This document shows positions 6,185-13,319 of a stretch of DNA of 13,319 nt, piece by piece. This DNA is from an uncultured Ruminococcus sp. (GTDB lineage Bacteria > Bacillota > Clostridia > Oscillospirales > Acutalibacteraceae), in the NCBI GenBank assembly GCA_902772795.1, contig CACYBZ010000321.1, positions 1 to 13,319 of the forward strand, given 5' to 3'. The position numbers and the translations under genes were made by a program. Numbering within the stretch: position 1 is the first letter of the stretch; the number at the start of each line of letters is the position of its first letter. The notes under the pieces were generated by a model. It was given only the letters and a program-made list of their open reading frames with translations. It had not been told where the DNA came from and made no database searches.

Positions 6185-7131
6185 AAATCTTTTTTCTCGG
6201 TGATGTGGCTTTACCGCCCTGTATGATTGGCACATGGGCATGGGGTAAAGGAGCCAACGGGTCAGATATCGTCTTTGGCAAATCGTATGACAAAACCGCT
6301 TTGCAGGAAACATTCACCAAAGCTGTCGAAAACGGCTTTACGTTCTGGGATACCGCCGAAGTATACGGTATGGGCAGTTCGGAAAAATTACTCGGTGAGT
6401 TTTTGCAGAATGTGAACAACGTCTGTATTTCCACCAAATATTTTCCCAAAAAGAAATATAAAAACGGTCTGATAGAAAAACCCCTCTCTGCCAGCATGGA
6501 ACGTCTGGGCAGGGAAATTCCTGACATCTACTGGTTACATTCCTCGAAAAACTTTACCGAAAATGTCAGGGAAATGGCAACCCTGAAAAAAAACGGTAAA
6601 ATAAAATGTATCGGGGTATCCAATTTCACCCTCCCTGAACTGAAAGCCACTCACGATATCCTGAAAAGAGAAGGTCTGAAACTCGATGCCGCTCAGAACC
6701 ATTTCAGTCTGCTGAGTATGACAAAACAACAGAAAAGTATTATTGAATGGTGTCATAAAAATGATGTGGTCTATTTCGCTTATATGGTACTCGAACAGGG
6801 GGCTCTGACAGGGCATTACGATGAAAAACATCATTTTCCGCTTCTGTCCATGAGAAATTTCACGTTCGGTAAAGACAAATTCAGAAAAATCGCTCCCCTG
6901 CTGGACTATATGAAAGAACTGGCTGAACAATATAATGTCGATACTTCACAGATTCCCGTTATGTGGGCAATCGGAAAGGGTGTCGTGCCCATTGTCGGAC
7001 TGACAAAGCCCGAACACGCTCTACGGCTGAGTGAAAGTGTCAGAAAAGAAATCAAAGTGTCCGAAATTGATACGCTGGATAAAATCGCTGTCAATACGGG
7101 CGTAATCATCAAGTGCAACTGGGAACCCTGA
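6175..7131 (+). CDS. Aldo/keto reductase, probably with a one-base frameshift near the start
   Basis: NAD(P)H-dependent oxidoreductase of the aldo/keto reductase superfamily, a TIM barrel reducing carbonyls; the substrate is unknown. In the 318-aa open frame the catalytic tetrad is visible: Asp59 and Tyr64 in FWDTAEVYG, Lys88 in STKYF, His122 in YWLHSS. GVSN (147-150) and a C-terminal cofactor region (VPIVGLTKPEHALRL, about 271-285) are typical. The start is odd. The listed frame opens at a GTG too close to its ribosome binding site and gives the atypical start MYYEIFFLGD. The well-placed ATG at 6182 reads MKSFFS and stops at the TGA at 6224-6226. One extra T in the T6 run (6190-6195) would give MKSFFLGDVALPP, a normal family start, and a 316-aa protein. 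It could be a sequencing error, slippage-dependent expression or a recent mutation; an internal ATG at 6223 lacks a binding site. Confidence 0.85.
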   Translation: MYYEIFFLGDVALPPCMIGTWAWGKGANGSDIVFGKSYDKTALQETFTKAVENGFTFWDTAEVYGMGSSEKLLGEFLQNVNNVCISTKYFPKKKYKNGLIEKPLSASMERLGREIPDIYWLHSSKNFTENVREMATLKKNGKIKCIGVSNFTLPELKATHDILKREGLKLDAAQNHFSLLSMTKQQKSIIEWCHKNDVVYFAYMVLEQGALTGHYDEKHHFPLLSMRNFTFGKDKFRKIAPLLDYMKELAEQYNVDTSQIPVMWAIGKGVVPIVGLTKPEHALRLSESVRKEIKVSEIDTLDKIAVNTGVIIKCNWEP

Positions 7132-7156
7132 AATCAATCACAACGGAGTAATCACA

Positions 7157-7927
7157 ATGACAGAAACTATCTTTGACGTTCATGCCCACTACGATGACCC
7201 TAAATTTGATAATGACCGTGACGAAATTCTTTCTTCCCTGCCACAACATCATGTATCGTATGTCATCAATGCGGGAACAAATATCGCTACCTCTCAGACG
7301 ACTGTTGACTATTGCCAACGCTATGACTTTATGTATGGTGCGGTCGGTATCCACCCCGAAGACGCTGACAATTTACCTGAAAATTATCTCTCTGTAATTG
7401 AACAGATGACTCAGCAGAAAAAAATAGTCGCTGTCGGGGAAATCGGACTTGACTATTACTGGGATAACGTGCCCAGGGATATCCAGAAAAAAATCTTTAT
7501 TGAACAGCTTCTGCTTGCCGAAAAACGTCATATGCCCGTTATCATTCATGACCGTGACGCTCACGGAGATACCATGGACATTCTGCGACAGTACAGACCT
7601 CAGGGAATTATGCACTGCTTTTCGGGCAGTGTGGAAATGTGCAGGGAAATTGTCAGACTGGGAATGTCTGTCAGTCTTGGCGGTGTGGTGACGTTCAAAA
7701 ATGCCCGTCACAGTGTAGAAGTCGCCAAATATATTCCCCTTGAAAGACTTATGCTGGAAACAGATGCCCCTTACCTCTCCCCTGTGCCGTTTCGTGGAAA
7801 ACGGTGCGATTCTTCCATGATTCGCTTCACCGCTGAGAAAATTGCTGAAATCAAGGAAATGCCGACCGATGATTTGTTACGCATAACCAGAGAAAATGCC
7901 ATGAAAATGTTTGGTATACCAAAATGA
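7157..7927 (+). CDS. tatD: TatD-family metal-dependent deoxyribonuclease
   Basis: Metal-dependent hydrolase (amidohydrolase-type TIM barrel) with DNA exo/endonuclease activity in characterised members, linked to DNA repair and quality control. It is 256 aa, the usual length. Metal-ligand residues are all visible: His9 and His11 in FDVHAHYDD, Glu95 in VAVGEIGLDYYW, His131 in VIIHDRDA, His153 in MHCFSGS, and Asp203 in LETDAPYLSP. PFRGKRC (211-217) is the usual motif after the last ligand, though the following asparagine/proline positions typical of the family are replaced by Asp-Ser-Ser. AACGGAG precedes the ATG. It follows the aldo/keto reductase by 25 nt, and its last four bases overlap the next start codon. 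YcfH/YabD-type naming would be equally valid. Confidence 0.93.
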   Translation: MTETIFDVHAHYDDPKFDNDRDEILSSLPQHHVSYVINAGTNIATSQTTVDYCQRYDFMYGAVGIHPEDADNLPENYLSVIEQMTQQKKIVAVGEIGLDYYWDNVPRDIQKKIFIEQLLLAEKRHMPVIIHDRDAHGDTMDILRQYRPQGIMHCFSGSVEMCREIVRLGMSVSLGGVVTFKNARHSVEVAKYIPLERLMLETDAPYLSPVPFRGKRCDSSMIRFTAEKIAEIKEMPTDDLLRITRENAMKMFGIPK

Positions 7928-8721
7928 AAACGGTTTCTTTCAATATTCTGCTGTGGCTGACTGTCCTTATCACAGCTTTTCAGAACGCTTGTTGTCACTG
8001 TCTGGCAGTCAATGCTGTTCCCCCCGAAATTGTCGTTGACCGACAAATTCAGACAGGAAAATCCGTTACCGCACAGCTACGCCTGAACGGTTCTTTATCC
8101 GCCAATGTGCTTGTGACAGAAATATCCTGCGATGACGGTCTGACTATTACGGATTGTCTTGTCTGTAACGGTGTCAGCGGAAAAATTGTTACCTCCCAAA
8201 ATAACAATCAGGTAAATATCACGCTGATAGGAACAGAGGGATATCCGATTGATAAGGAAAAAAGTCTTGTCGATATCCGTCTGAAAGCGGTTTCCGATAC
8301 GGCAATAACCAGCGGTATATCTGTTTTTCTGATAGACGGCACTGACACTGACGACAAACAAATTTCTCCCTGCAAACAACATTACGACATCGAAATTGTT
8401 CGGAAAGCAACGGTTTCAGGTACGGCAGTCGGCAATGCCGTATCGCTTTCTGACAACGGACAATCCCCGTCCAAACGGAAAACAGTCAGTCAACAGAAAA
8501 ATTCCCCTGTTCCCACCGCCCCTCTCTCCCAAAAAACGGAAACTTTTACCGAAATACAACTTCCCACTGACAGTCAGGAAATTCCCCTTACTGTTCATCA
8601 TGATGATACTACCTTATTCATCACAGGCGGATTATGCTGTCTGGGAATAGTTATTGTCATTTTTATCAGCTATCACGCAGGTAAAAGACAACACACAAAA
8701 ACACATACGTCACAAACCTGA
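7924..8721 (+). CDS. Secreted, C-terminally membrane-anchored protein with a possible cohesin-like domain
   Basis: A 265-aa protein I cannot assign firmly. It has an N-terminal signal segment (about 1-28) and a beta-rich extracellular region (about 33-155). A Ser/Thr/Pro/Gln/Lys-rich linker follows (about 160-228), then one membrane segment (about 229-250, FITGGLCCLGIVIVIFISY) and a short basic tail, as in a type I membrane protein. The ectodomain runs IVVDRQIQTGKSVTAQLRLN, then a repeated small/hydrophobic pattern, then SLVDIRLKAV. This recalls cohesin/CBM-like beta-sandwich modules found in Ruminococcus surface proteins, but that is pattern resemblance only. The ATG overlaps the TatD stop (ATGA) and no ribosome binding site is visible, implying translational coupling to TatD. 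A generic secreted beta-sandwich of unknown role is the safe reading. Confidence 0.7.
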   Translation: MKTVSFNILLWLTVLITAFQNACCHCLAVNAVPPEIVVDRQIQTGKSVTAQLRLNGSLSANVLVTEISCDDGLTITDCLVCNGVSGKIVTSQNNNQVNITLIGTEGYPIDKEKSLVDIRLKAVSDTAITSGISVFLIDGTDTDDKQISPCKQHYDIEIVRKATVSGTAVGNAVSLSDNGQSPSKRKTVSQQKNSPVPTAPLSQKTETFTEIQLPTDSQEIPLTVHHDDTTLFITGGLCCLGIVIVIFISYHAGKRQHTKTHTSQT

Positions 8722-8734
8722 GAAAGGAATATCT

Positions 8735-10495
8735 ATGAATTTCATTACACTTTCCAAACAATCAAAACAGAATACCTTTGACCTTATGTTTTCTGTTTTT
8801 GCCCGACACCCGTTTTTGCTGTCTTTCTTAATGACATTTGTCAGTTGCGGTATTTTCATGTACAACGGTGACAAGGAACTCTCTTCATTTTCCCTTTTTT
8901 TCCTGTTTATCTTCTACGTTCTGTTTTCTGTAATAACCGTATTTTTTGTTGCCCGAAAATATTTCAACAACGATTCCATCACACAATATTCTGTTCTGAC
9001 TATCATGATTACTCTGGGGTTAATCGTTGTTTTTTCGTGTGCAGGCATAGAACACAATATTATCGCTGTATTTCTGTTTGCTCTGATTCTGTCGGCGGTG
9101 TTCATTGTTGCCCTGATAAAACAGCAGAATCTGACTGTCAGATATCTTTCTGCGGTCATTATTTTTTTAGGCTTCGCTCTGAGACTGACTTATATCCTCT
9201 ATACCACCATCTATGAACGTCAGCACGATAATTATTTTCTCGGCAAGACGGGGGGACATCTGGGCTATATCACCAATTTCTGGAATAACCTGTTTTCTCT
9301 CCCTCAGGAAAATATTATAGATATCTCTCAGTATTATCACCCTCCCCTGCACCATTTTACTGTCGGACTGTTTCTGAATTTTCTCAGATGGCTGGGCTTT
9401 GAACAGCTTGAAAGTATCGGTGAATGTATTCAGTACCTTACCATGTTCTATTCTACTGTATGTATGATACTTTTCTATAAAATTCTCCGCTTTTTCAAAA
9501 CTGACGGTCTGCCACTTTTACTCAGTCTTTCGGTTATTGCTTTTCACCCCACAATGCTGATTCTAAGCGGTAGCGTCAACAATGATATGCTTTCCATTAT
9601 GCTTATGCTCGGTGCTGTCTGGAATACCCTCCTCTACTACCGAAATGCTACTGTCGGCAATATCCTGAAAATTGCTTTCTGTGTCGGTCTTGCCATGATG
9701 AGTAAAATGTCAGGCTGGCTTGTTGCCCCTGCCATTGCCTTTATCTTCATTGTTGTCATGGTTCGTCAGAAAGACAAAAGGATTTCTCTTATCAAACAAT
9801 GGATTGCGTTCGGTGTTGTCTGTGTTCCGCTCGGTCTGTGGTGGAGTGTGCGTTGCTTTTTCAAGTATGATATGCCGTTCGGCTATGTCATGCGGTTTAA
9901 AAATACCATTGCCATGTTTCTCGGTGACAAGTATACTGTGTGGGAAAGACTGACCGATTTCCGTTCTTTTCAGTTTGAAAGCGTCTATGACCAGTATGTC
10001 TGGTATCACTGCCCTTACTATGAATATAATCCTACTATCGCACTGTTTAAAACCTCCATGTTTGATGAGGCTCAGTATGGCGATGAATTACAGTTCTGGG
10101 CTGTGGGGCTGTTCTGGATAAATGTTGCTCTGGCAATACTCGCTCTTGTTGCCATGGTTTACCTCCTTATTGACAGGAAATCCTGCGTTGACAGAACTCT
10201 GAAAATCTTTTTACTGCTGTTGTATACCGTTTCCACCGCTTCCTATTATATATTCTGTCTGAAATACCCCTTTACCTGCACCATGAATATCCGCTATACG
10301 ATGATGTCTGTCTTTACGGGTGTGCTGTTTCTTGCTCTGGTGTTGCAGTCCTTTAAAAATACTGCCTCTCTTCCTCGGAAAATTATCTGCCTGACAACCT
10401 ATGCCGTTATTGTGACGTTCTGTATCTTTTCCGTTGTGACTTATCTCAAAATCGGCTATATCCCTGCCGTCTATGACGGGGTTGTCTTACAATAA
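8735..10495 (+). CDS. Polytopic membrane protein, GT-C (GT39/ArnT-like) glycosyltransferase candidate
   Basis: A 586-aa protein with about a dozen hydrophobic segments. Residues about 161-210 carry the features that suggest a GT-C glycosyltransferase: ERQHDNYFLG (161-170), with Asp165 in an extracytoplasmic loop as a candidate catalytic acid, and YYHPPLHHF (200-208), a motif common in dolichyl/polyprenyl-phosphate mannosyltransferase-like families. SGSVNNDMLS (298-307) is another family-type stretch. Such enzymes transfer sugars from lipid-phosphate donors to proteins or glycans outside the membrane. ATG 8735 is chosen because AGAAAGGA (8721-8728) lies 6 nt upstream; an in-frame start at 8654 would overlap the preceding gene by about 70 nt without a site. 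It follows the anchored surface protein by 13 nt, so that protein could be a target, but this is conjecture. Confidence 0.75.
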   Translation: MNFITLSKQSKQNTFDLMFSVFARHPFLLSFLMTFVSCGIFMYNGDKELSSFSLFFLFIFYVLFSVITVFFVARKYFNNDSITQYSVLTIMITLGLIVVFSCAGIEHNIIAVFLFALILSAVFIVALIKQQNLTVRYLSAVIIFLGFALRLTYILYTTIYERQHDNYFLGKTGGHLGYITNFWNNLFSLPQENIIDISQYYHPPLHHFTVGLFLNFLRWLGFEQLESIGECIQYLTMFYSTVCMILFYKILRFFKTDGLPLLLSLSVIAFHPTMLILSGSVNNDMLSIMLMLGAVWNTLLYYRNATVGNILKIAFCVGLAMMSKMSGWLVAPAIAFIFIVVMVRQKDKRISLIKQWIAFGVVCVPLGLWWSVRCFFKYDMPFGYVMRFKNTIAMFLGDKYTVWERLTDFRSFQFESVYDQYVWYHCPYYEYNPTIALFKTSMFDEAQYGDELQFWAVGLFWINVALAILALVAMVYLLIDRKSCVDRTLKIFLLLLYTVSTASYYIFCLKYPFTCTMNIRYTMMSVFTGVLFLALVLQSFKNTASLPRKIICLTTYAVIVTFCIFSVVTYLKIGYIPAVYDGVVLQ

Positions 10496-10526
10496 TATCC
10501 CTTTTTTCCTGAAAGGAGTCCTGACA

Positions 10527-11810
10527 ATGAAACAACCGCTGGCTCAGAGAATCCGACCCAAATCTCTCGATGATATTGTGGGACAACAACATCTGCTCGG
10601 AAAAAACAAACCACTACGCAATATCATTGAACATTGTGATGATATTCCCAATATGATATTCTATGGTTCGTCAGGCGTGGGAAAAAGTACTGTTGCTTCT
10701 TTCATTGCCGAAAAAACCAACAAACTTCTGCGGAAACTCAACGGTACAACCGCTTCCACTGCCGATATCAAAGCGATTGTCGGCGAACTGGATACGTTCA
10801 GCGGTATGAACGGCATTCTGCTGTATCTTGACGAAATCCAGTACTTCAACAAAAAACAGCAACAGACTTTACTTGAATTTCTGGAGGACGGACGTATTAC
10901 CCTGATAGCATCTACCACAGAAAATCCGTATTTTTATGTGTATAATGCCATTCTCAGCCGTTGTACGGTGTTTGAGTTCAAAAGCGTGGAAAGTGAGGAA
11001 ATCGCAAAAGCAGTACGACGGGCTTTTACCATACTTTCCGATGAACTTCATGAAAAAATTCTCTTTGACAACGACACTGTACAATATATCGCCACTGCCT
11101 GCGGTGGCGATGTGAGAAAAGCCATCAATGCCGTTGAACTCTGTGTATCCACCGCCCCCCGTCAGCAGACAGAACAGGGGGACAACTTCCGTCAGATTAC
11201 CTTGTCCGTTGCCAGAGCGTTCACACAGAAAAGCTCCATGAAATATGACCGCAACGGCGATGAACATTATGACCTCCTGTCAGCGTTTCAGAAATCCATG
11301 CGTGGTTCTGACCCTGACGCTTCGGTCTATTATCTCGGACGACTGCTGTCCGCAGGGGATTTGCTGTCGGTATGTCGCCGACTGATGATATGTGTCTGTG
11401 AAGATGTCGGACTGGCTTACCCGCAAATCATTCCCATTGTGAAATCCTGTGTGGATATCGCTTTACAAACAGGTCTGCCTGAAGCAAGAATTCCCTTAGC
11501 CGATGCGGTGATACTGGTATGCAATGCCCCGAAAAGCAATTCTGCCTACAAAGCCATTGACAATGCCATGAAAGATATCGCTGACGGACTGACAGGCAAT
11601 ATTCCCAGACATCTCCAGAACAAACACTTTGACGGCAATGACGTACAGAACAAAGGACAGTTCTATCTCTATCCCCATGAATTTGACAATCACTATGTCA
11701 GACAGCAATATCTTCCTGACAATCTCAAAGACAAGCAATATTATGTGTTCGGCGACAATAAAAACGAACAGGCTTTTCAGCAGTACTGGCAAAAAATCAA
11801 GAACGGCTGA
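10527..11810 (+). CDS. rarA: Replication-associated recombination protein A (RarA/MgsA AAA+ ATPase)
   Basis: AAA+ ATPase of the RarA/Mgs1/WRNIP1 family that acts at stalled replication forks and is related to clamp-loader subunits. It is 427 aa, the normal length. The N-terminal LAQRIRPKSLDDIVGQQHLLG (5-25) is diagnostic. Walker A is GSSGVGKST (47-55), Walker B LLYLDEIQ (98-105), sensor 1 STTENP (129-134), a likely arginine finger lies in ILSRCTVF (142-149), and sensor 2 is in GGDVRKAINA (193-202). The C-terminal tetramerisation part includes LYPHEFDNHYVRQQYLPDNL (391-410). Walker A differs from the common GPPGTGKTT, but Gly, Lys and Ser/Thr are intact. The start at 10527 has GAAAGGAG upstream; an in-frame start at 10473 would overlap the previous gene. 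Confidence 0.95.
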   Translation: MKQPLAQRIRPKSLDDIVGQQHLLGKNKPLRNIIEHCDDIPNMIFYGSSGVGKSTVASFIAEKTNKLLRKLNGTTASTADIKAIVGELDTFSGMNGILLYLDEIQYFNKKQQQTLLEFLEDGRITLIASTTENPYFYVYNAILSRCTVFEFKSVESEEIAKAVRRAFTILSDELHEKILFDNDTVQYIATACGGDVRKAINAVELCVSTAPRQQTEQGDNFRQITLSVARAFTQKSSMKYDRNGDEHYDLLSAFQKSMRGSDPDASVYYLGRLLSAGDLLSVCRRLMICVCEDVGLAYPQIIPIVKSCVDIALQTGLPEARIPLADAVILVCNAPKSNSAYKAIDNAMKDIADGLTGNIPRHLQNKHFDGNDVQNKGQFYLYPHEFDNHYVRQQYLPDNLKDKQYYVFGDNKNEQAFQQYWQKIKNG

Positions 11811-11851
11811 TTTCTGATATCTTCTATCGTAAAAAGAGGTGTGTGTTAACA

Positions 11852-12649
11852 ATGATTTTTATTACAGGCGACTGTCACGGTGAATTCCAGAAATTTTCGA
11901 CGGAGAATTTTCCGTCCCAACGGACAATGAACAAAACAGATATTATGATTGTCTGCGGAGATTTCGGCGGTATCTGGAACGTGGGGCAAGAATCCGCAGA
12001 AGAAAAATACTGGCTGGACTGGCTGGAAAACAAACCATTTACCACTGTTTTCGTGGACGGTAATCATGAAAATTTCGACCGTCTGTATCATGACTATGAA
12101 ACGGTTATGTTTCATGGCGGTAAGGCTCACAAAATCAGAAATTCCGTCTATCACCTTATGCGTGGGGAAATTTTCGACTTTGAAGGACTGAAGTTTCTGG
12201 CTTTCGGGGGTGCAGGTTCACACGACGTGAAAGACGGTATTCTGTACAGGGAAGATTTTGCCACAGAAGAACAGTTCAGAACTACCGTCAGAAAAATGAA
12301 CAAACAAGGAAAACAATTCCGTATCAATAAATTGTCATGGTGGGCGGAAGAACTGCCCTCAGCCGAAGAGTTCGACAATGCCGAAAAAAATCTTTCTGCC
12401 GTCAACAACAAGGTAGACTATGTCATTACCCACTGTACGGCACAGTCTGTCATTGCCTGCCTTGACCTGTGCTATGATACTCCTCCTGACAGACTTTCTC
12501 TGTATTTTGACGATTTACGTCATCGTCTGCAATTTACTCACTGGTTTTTCGGACACTATCACGATGACAAAACCATTAGGGAAAAATTCACTGTACTTTA
12601 TGACAAAATAATTCCTATTTCTTCTGACAGGGGGTGTAGCCGTCAATGA
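11852..12649 (+). CDS. Calcineurin-like metallophosphoesterase
   Basis: A 265-aa enzyme of the binuclear metallophosphoesterase superfamily, likely cytoplasmic since no signal peptide is seen. The five metal/phosphate motifs are in order: GDCHG (6-10), GDFGG (36-40), GNHEN (70-74), ITHC (192-195) and GHYHDD (234-239). The set is complete, so it should be active. The substrate cannot be predicted: related small proteins act on phosphodiesters, nucleotides or phosphoproteins. ATG 11852 is chosen because AGAGGTG (11835-11841) then lies 10 nt upstream; an in-frame GTG at 11843 would be too close to it. It lies 41 nt after rarA and overlaps the next gene by four bases. Confidence 0.88.
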   Translation: MIFITGDCHGEFQKFSTENFPSQRTMNKTDIMIVCGDFGGIWNVGQESAEEKYWLDWLENKPFTTVFVDGNHENFDRLYHDYETVMFHGGKAHKIRNSVYHLMRGEIFDFEGLKFLAFGGAGSHDVKDGILYREDFATEEQFRTTVRKMNKQGKQFRINKLSWWAEELPSAEEFDNAEKNLSAVNNKVDYVITHCTAQSVIACLDLCYDTPPDRLSLYFDDLRHRLQFTHWFFGHYHDDKTIREKFTVLYDKIIPISSDRGCSRQ

Positions 12650-13239
12650 AACACAAAACATTACTGATACTTACACTGCTTCTTCCGCTGACGTTCTGCG
12701 GTTGCCGTCAGACGTTCCGCAGAACAGATACCGATACTTCTTCTGTGAACAGTTCAGTTATTATGGACGATATGTATACTGACTACGTCAATGACAAGGA
12801 ATTCATTGTTTTCAAGACACACGACAAATTGTACGAAACAGACGGCGATTTCAACAGTATTGATTTCAGCAAAGGTGTAGAACCACTGGCATTGAACAAC
12901 GGTGAATTTGCCCGATTCAACGCCGATGTCCGAATTGACAACGGCGGAATAGCAGGCTATTGCAATAAACCGACTGTTCAGAAAATCCATTCACAGAAAA
13001 AAATCACGTTGGACGATGCCATCAAAGAATGTTCTATTCCTGAAATTACAGAAATCGAATTTTCGCTTGCCACCGTCATTTCCCGCTATTCCGCTGACAA
13101 GGACACTACCTATCTGATTTTCCGAAACAATGCCCCTATCGCAACAACATTTGATATTTATCGGAACGGTGAATTTGTCACGTCCTATGAACGTCTTGAC
13201 AAAGTGGAAGATATACAGAAATTTCTCAACAACCTGTGA
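12646..13239 (+). CDS. Small putative lipoprotein of unknown function
   Basis: A 197-aa exported protein that I do not recognise. The N-terminus (MKHK, a hydrophobic stretch to about residue 17, then TFCGCRQ) looks like a lipoprotein signal, with Cys20 after Gly19 the likely lipidated residue. Phe17 at position -3 makes the lipobox non-standard, so it may instead be cleaved by signal peptidase I or stay anchored. A polar, Asp/Ser/Thr-rich stretch (24-50) leads into a compact mixed domain (about 51-197) with no clear motif. The start overlaps the phosphoesterase stop (ATGA); AGGGGGT about 10 nt upstream is also present. The TGA stop codon is the first three bases of repeat copy C. Confidence 0.8.
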   Translation: MKHKTLLILTLLLPLTFCGCRQTFRRTDTDTSSVNSSVIMDDMYTDYVNDKEFIVFKTHDKLYETDGDFNSIDFSKGVEPLALNNGEFARFNADVRIDNGGIAGYCNKPTVQKIHSQKKITLDDAIKECSIPEITEIEFSLATVISRYSADKDTTYLIFRNNAPIATTFDIYRNGEFVTSYERLDKVEDIQKFLNNL

Positions 13240-13319
13240 GGGGCGTTGCCCCTCAACCCCATCAGGGGCTCCGCCCCTGAACCCCGCAAGCCTTTAAAAA
13301 GGCTTGACCGAAACTTTAA
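13237..13319 (-). repeat. Modular intergenic hairpin repeat, copy C (inverted, reaches window end)
   Basis: Three perfect hairpins in a row: GAGGGGC (13238-13244) with GCCCCTC (13248-13254); TCAGGGGC (13262-13269) with GCCCCTGA (13273-13280); CAAGCCTTT (13287-13295) with AAAGGCTTG (13298-13306). Read on the minus strand it starts AAAGTTTCGGTC and contains GCGGGGTTC before the G/C hairpins, matching the order in copies B and D. Hairpin 1 overlaps the stop codon of the gene ending at 13239. No T-run follows the stems. Confidence 0.8.

Noticed and set aside
7157..11810. TatD plus RarA as a new anti-phage system
   Set aside because: Both are widespread housekeeping DNA-maintenance proteins, several kilobases apart, with normal motifs; nothing else in the window resembles a defence module.

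Overview
The window looks like chromosomal DNA of a Gram-positive, endospore-lineage Clostridia, most likely a Ruminococcus-like member of the Oscillospiraceae. Four things point there: a complete forespore sigma factor SigG; strong AGGAGG-type ribosome binding sites; Gram-positive lipoproteins; and GC-rich palindromic intergenic repeats of a kind I associate with Ruminococcus genomes. The family placement is inference. No phage, plasmid, insertion sequence, CRISPR array, rRNA or tRNA was seen.

Layout. Positions 1-86 hold a chain of small hairpins from a dispersed intergenic repeat, cut by the window edge. sigG (141-923, minus) follows, with its own terminator (99-137) and a promoter that fits the forespore sigma factors SigF and SigG. 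All other genes are on the plus strand, 1120 to 13239. Block 1 has a good SigA-type promoter (1050-1078), a lipoprotein fusing a BtuF/FepB-like binding domain to a peptidoglycan-binding domain, an acyltransferase-3 membrane protein, and rsmE. A degenerate repeat copy lies just after rsmE. Block 2 is mtnN plus a pyridoxal/pyridoxamine kinase. A complete repeat copy (6078-6159) separates it from block 3: an aldo/keto reductase whose start region appears frameshifted, a TatD nuclease, a coupled single-pass surface protein with a possible cohesin-like fold, a GT-C-like polytopic membrane protein, rarA, a metallophosphoesterase, and a small lipoprotein coupled to it. The window ends in another, inverted repeat copy that overlaps the last stop codon.

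How the genes fit together. Most are housekeeping: rRNA methylation, SAH/MTA salvage, vitamin B6 salvage, DNA maintenance. They are mixed with envelope proteins (two lipoproteins, an acyltransferase, a GT-C-like protein, an anchored surface protein). I see no dedicated new defence or biosynthetic system. The observations most worth following are: the modular hairpin repeat family, two copies of which share the 8-mer TGAGGGGC at or next to a stop codon; the one-base frame discrepancy at the aldo/keto reductase start; the overlapping SigF/SigG promoter signals; the binding-protein/peptidoglycan-binding fusion with no transporter beside it; and the two ATGA-coupled gene pairs.
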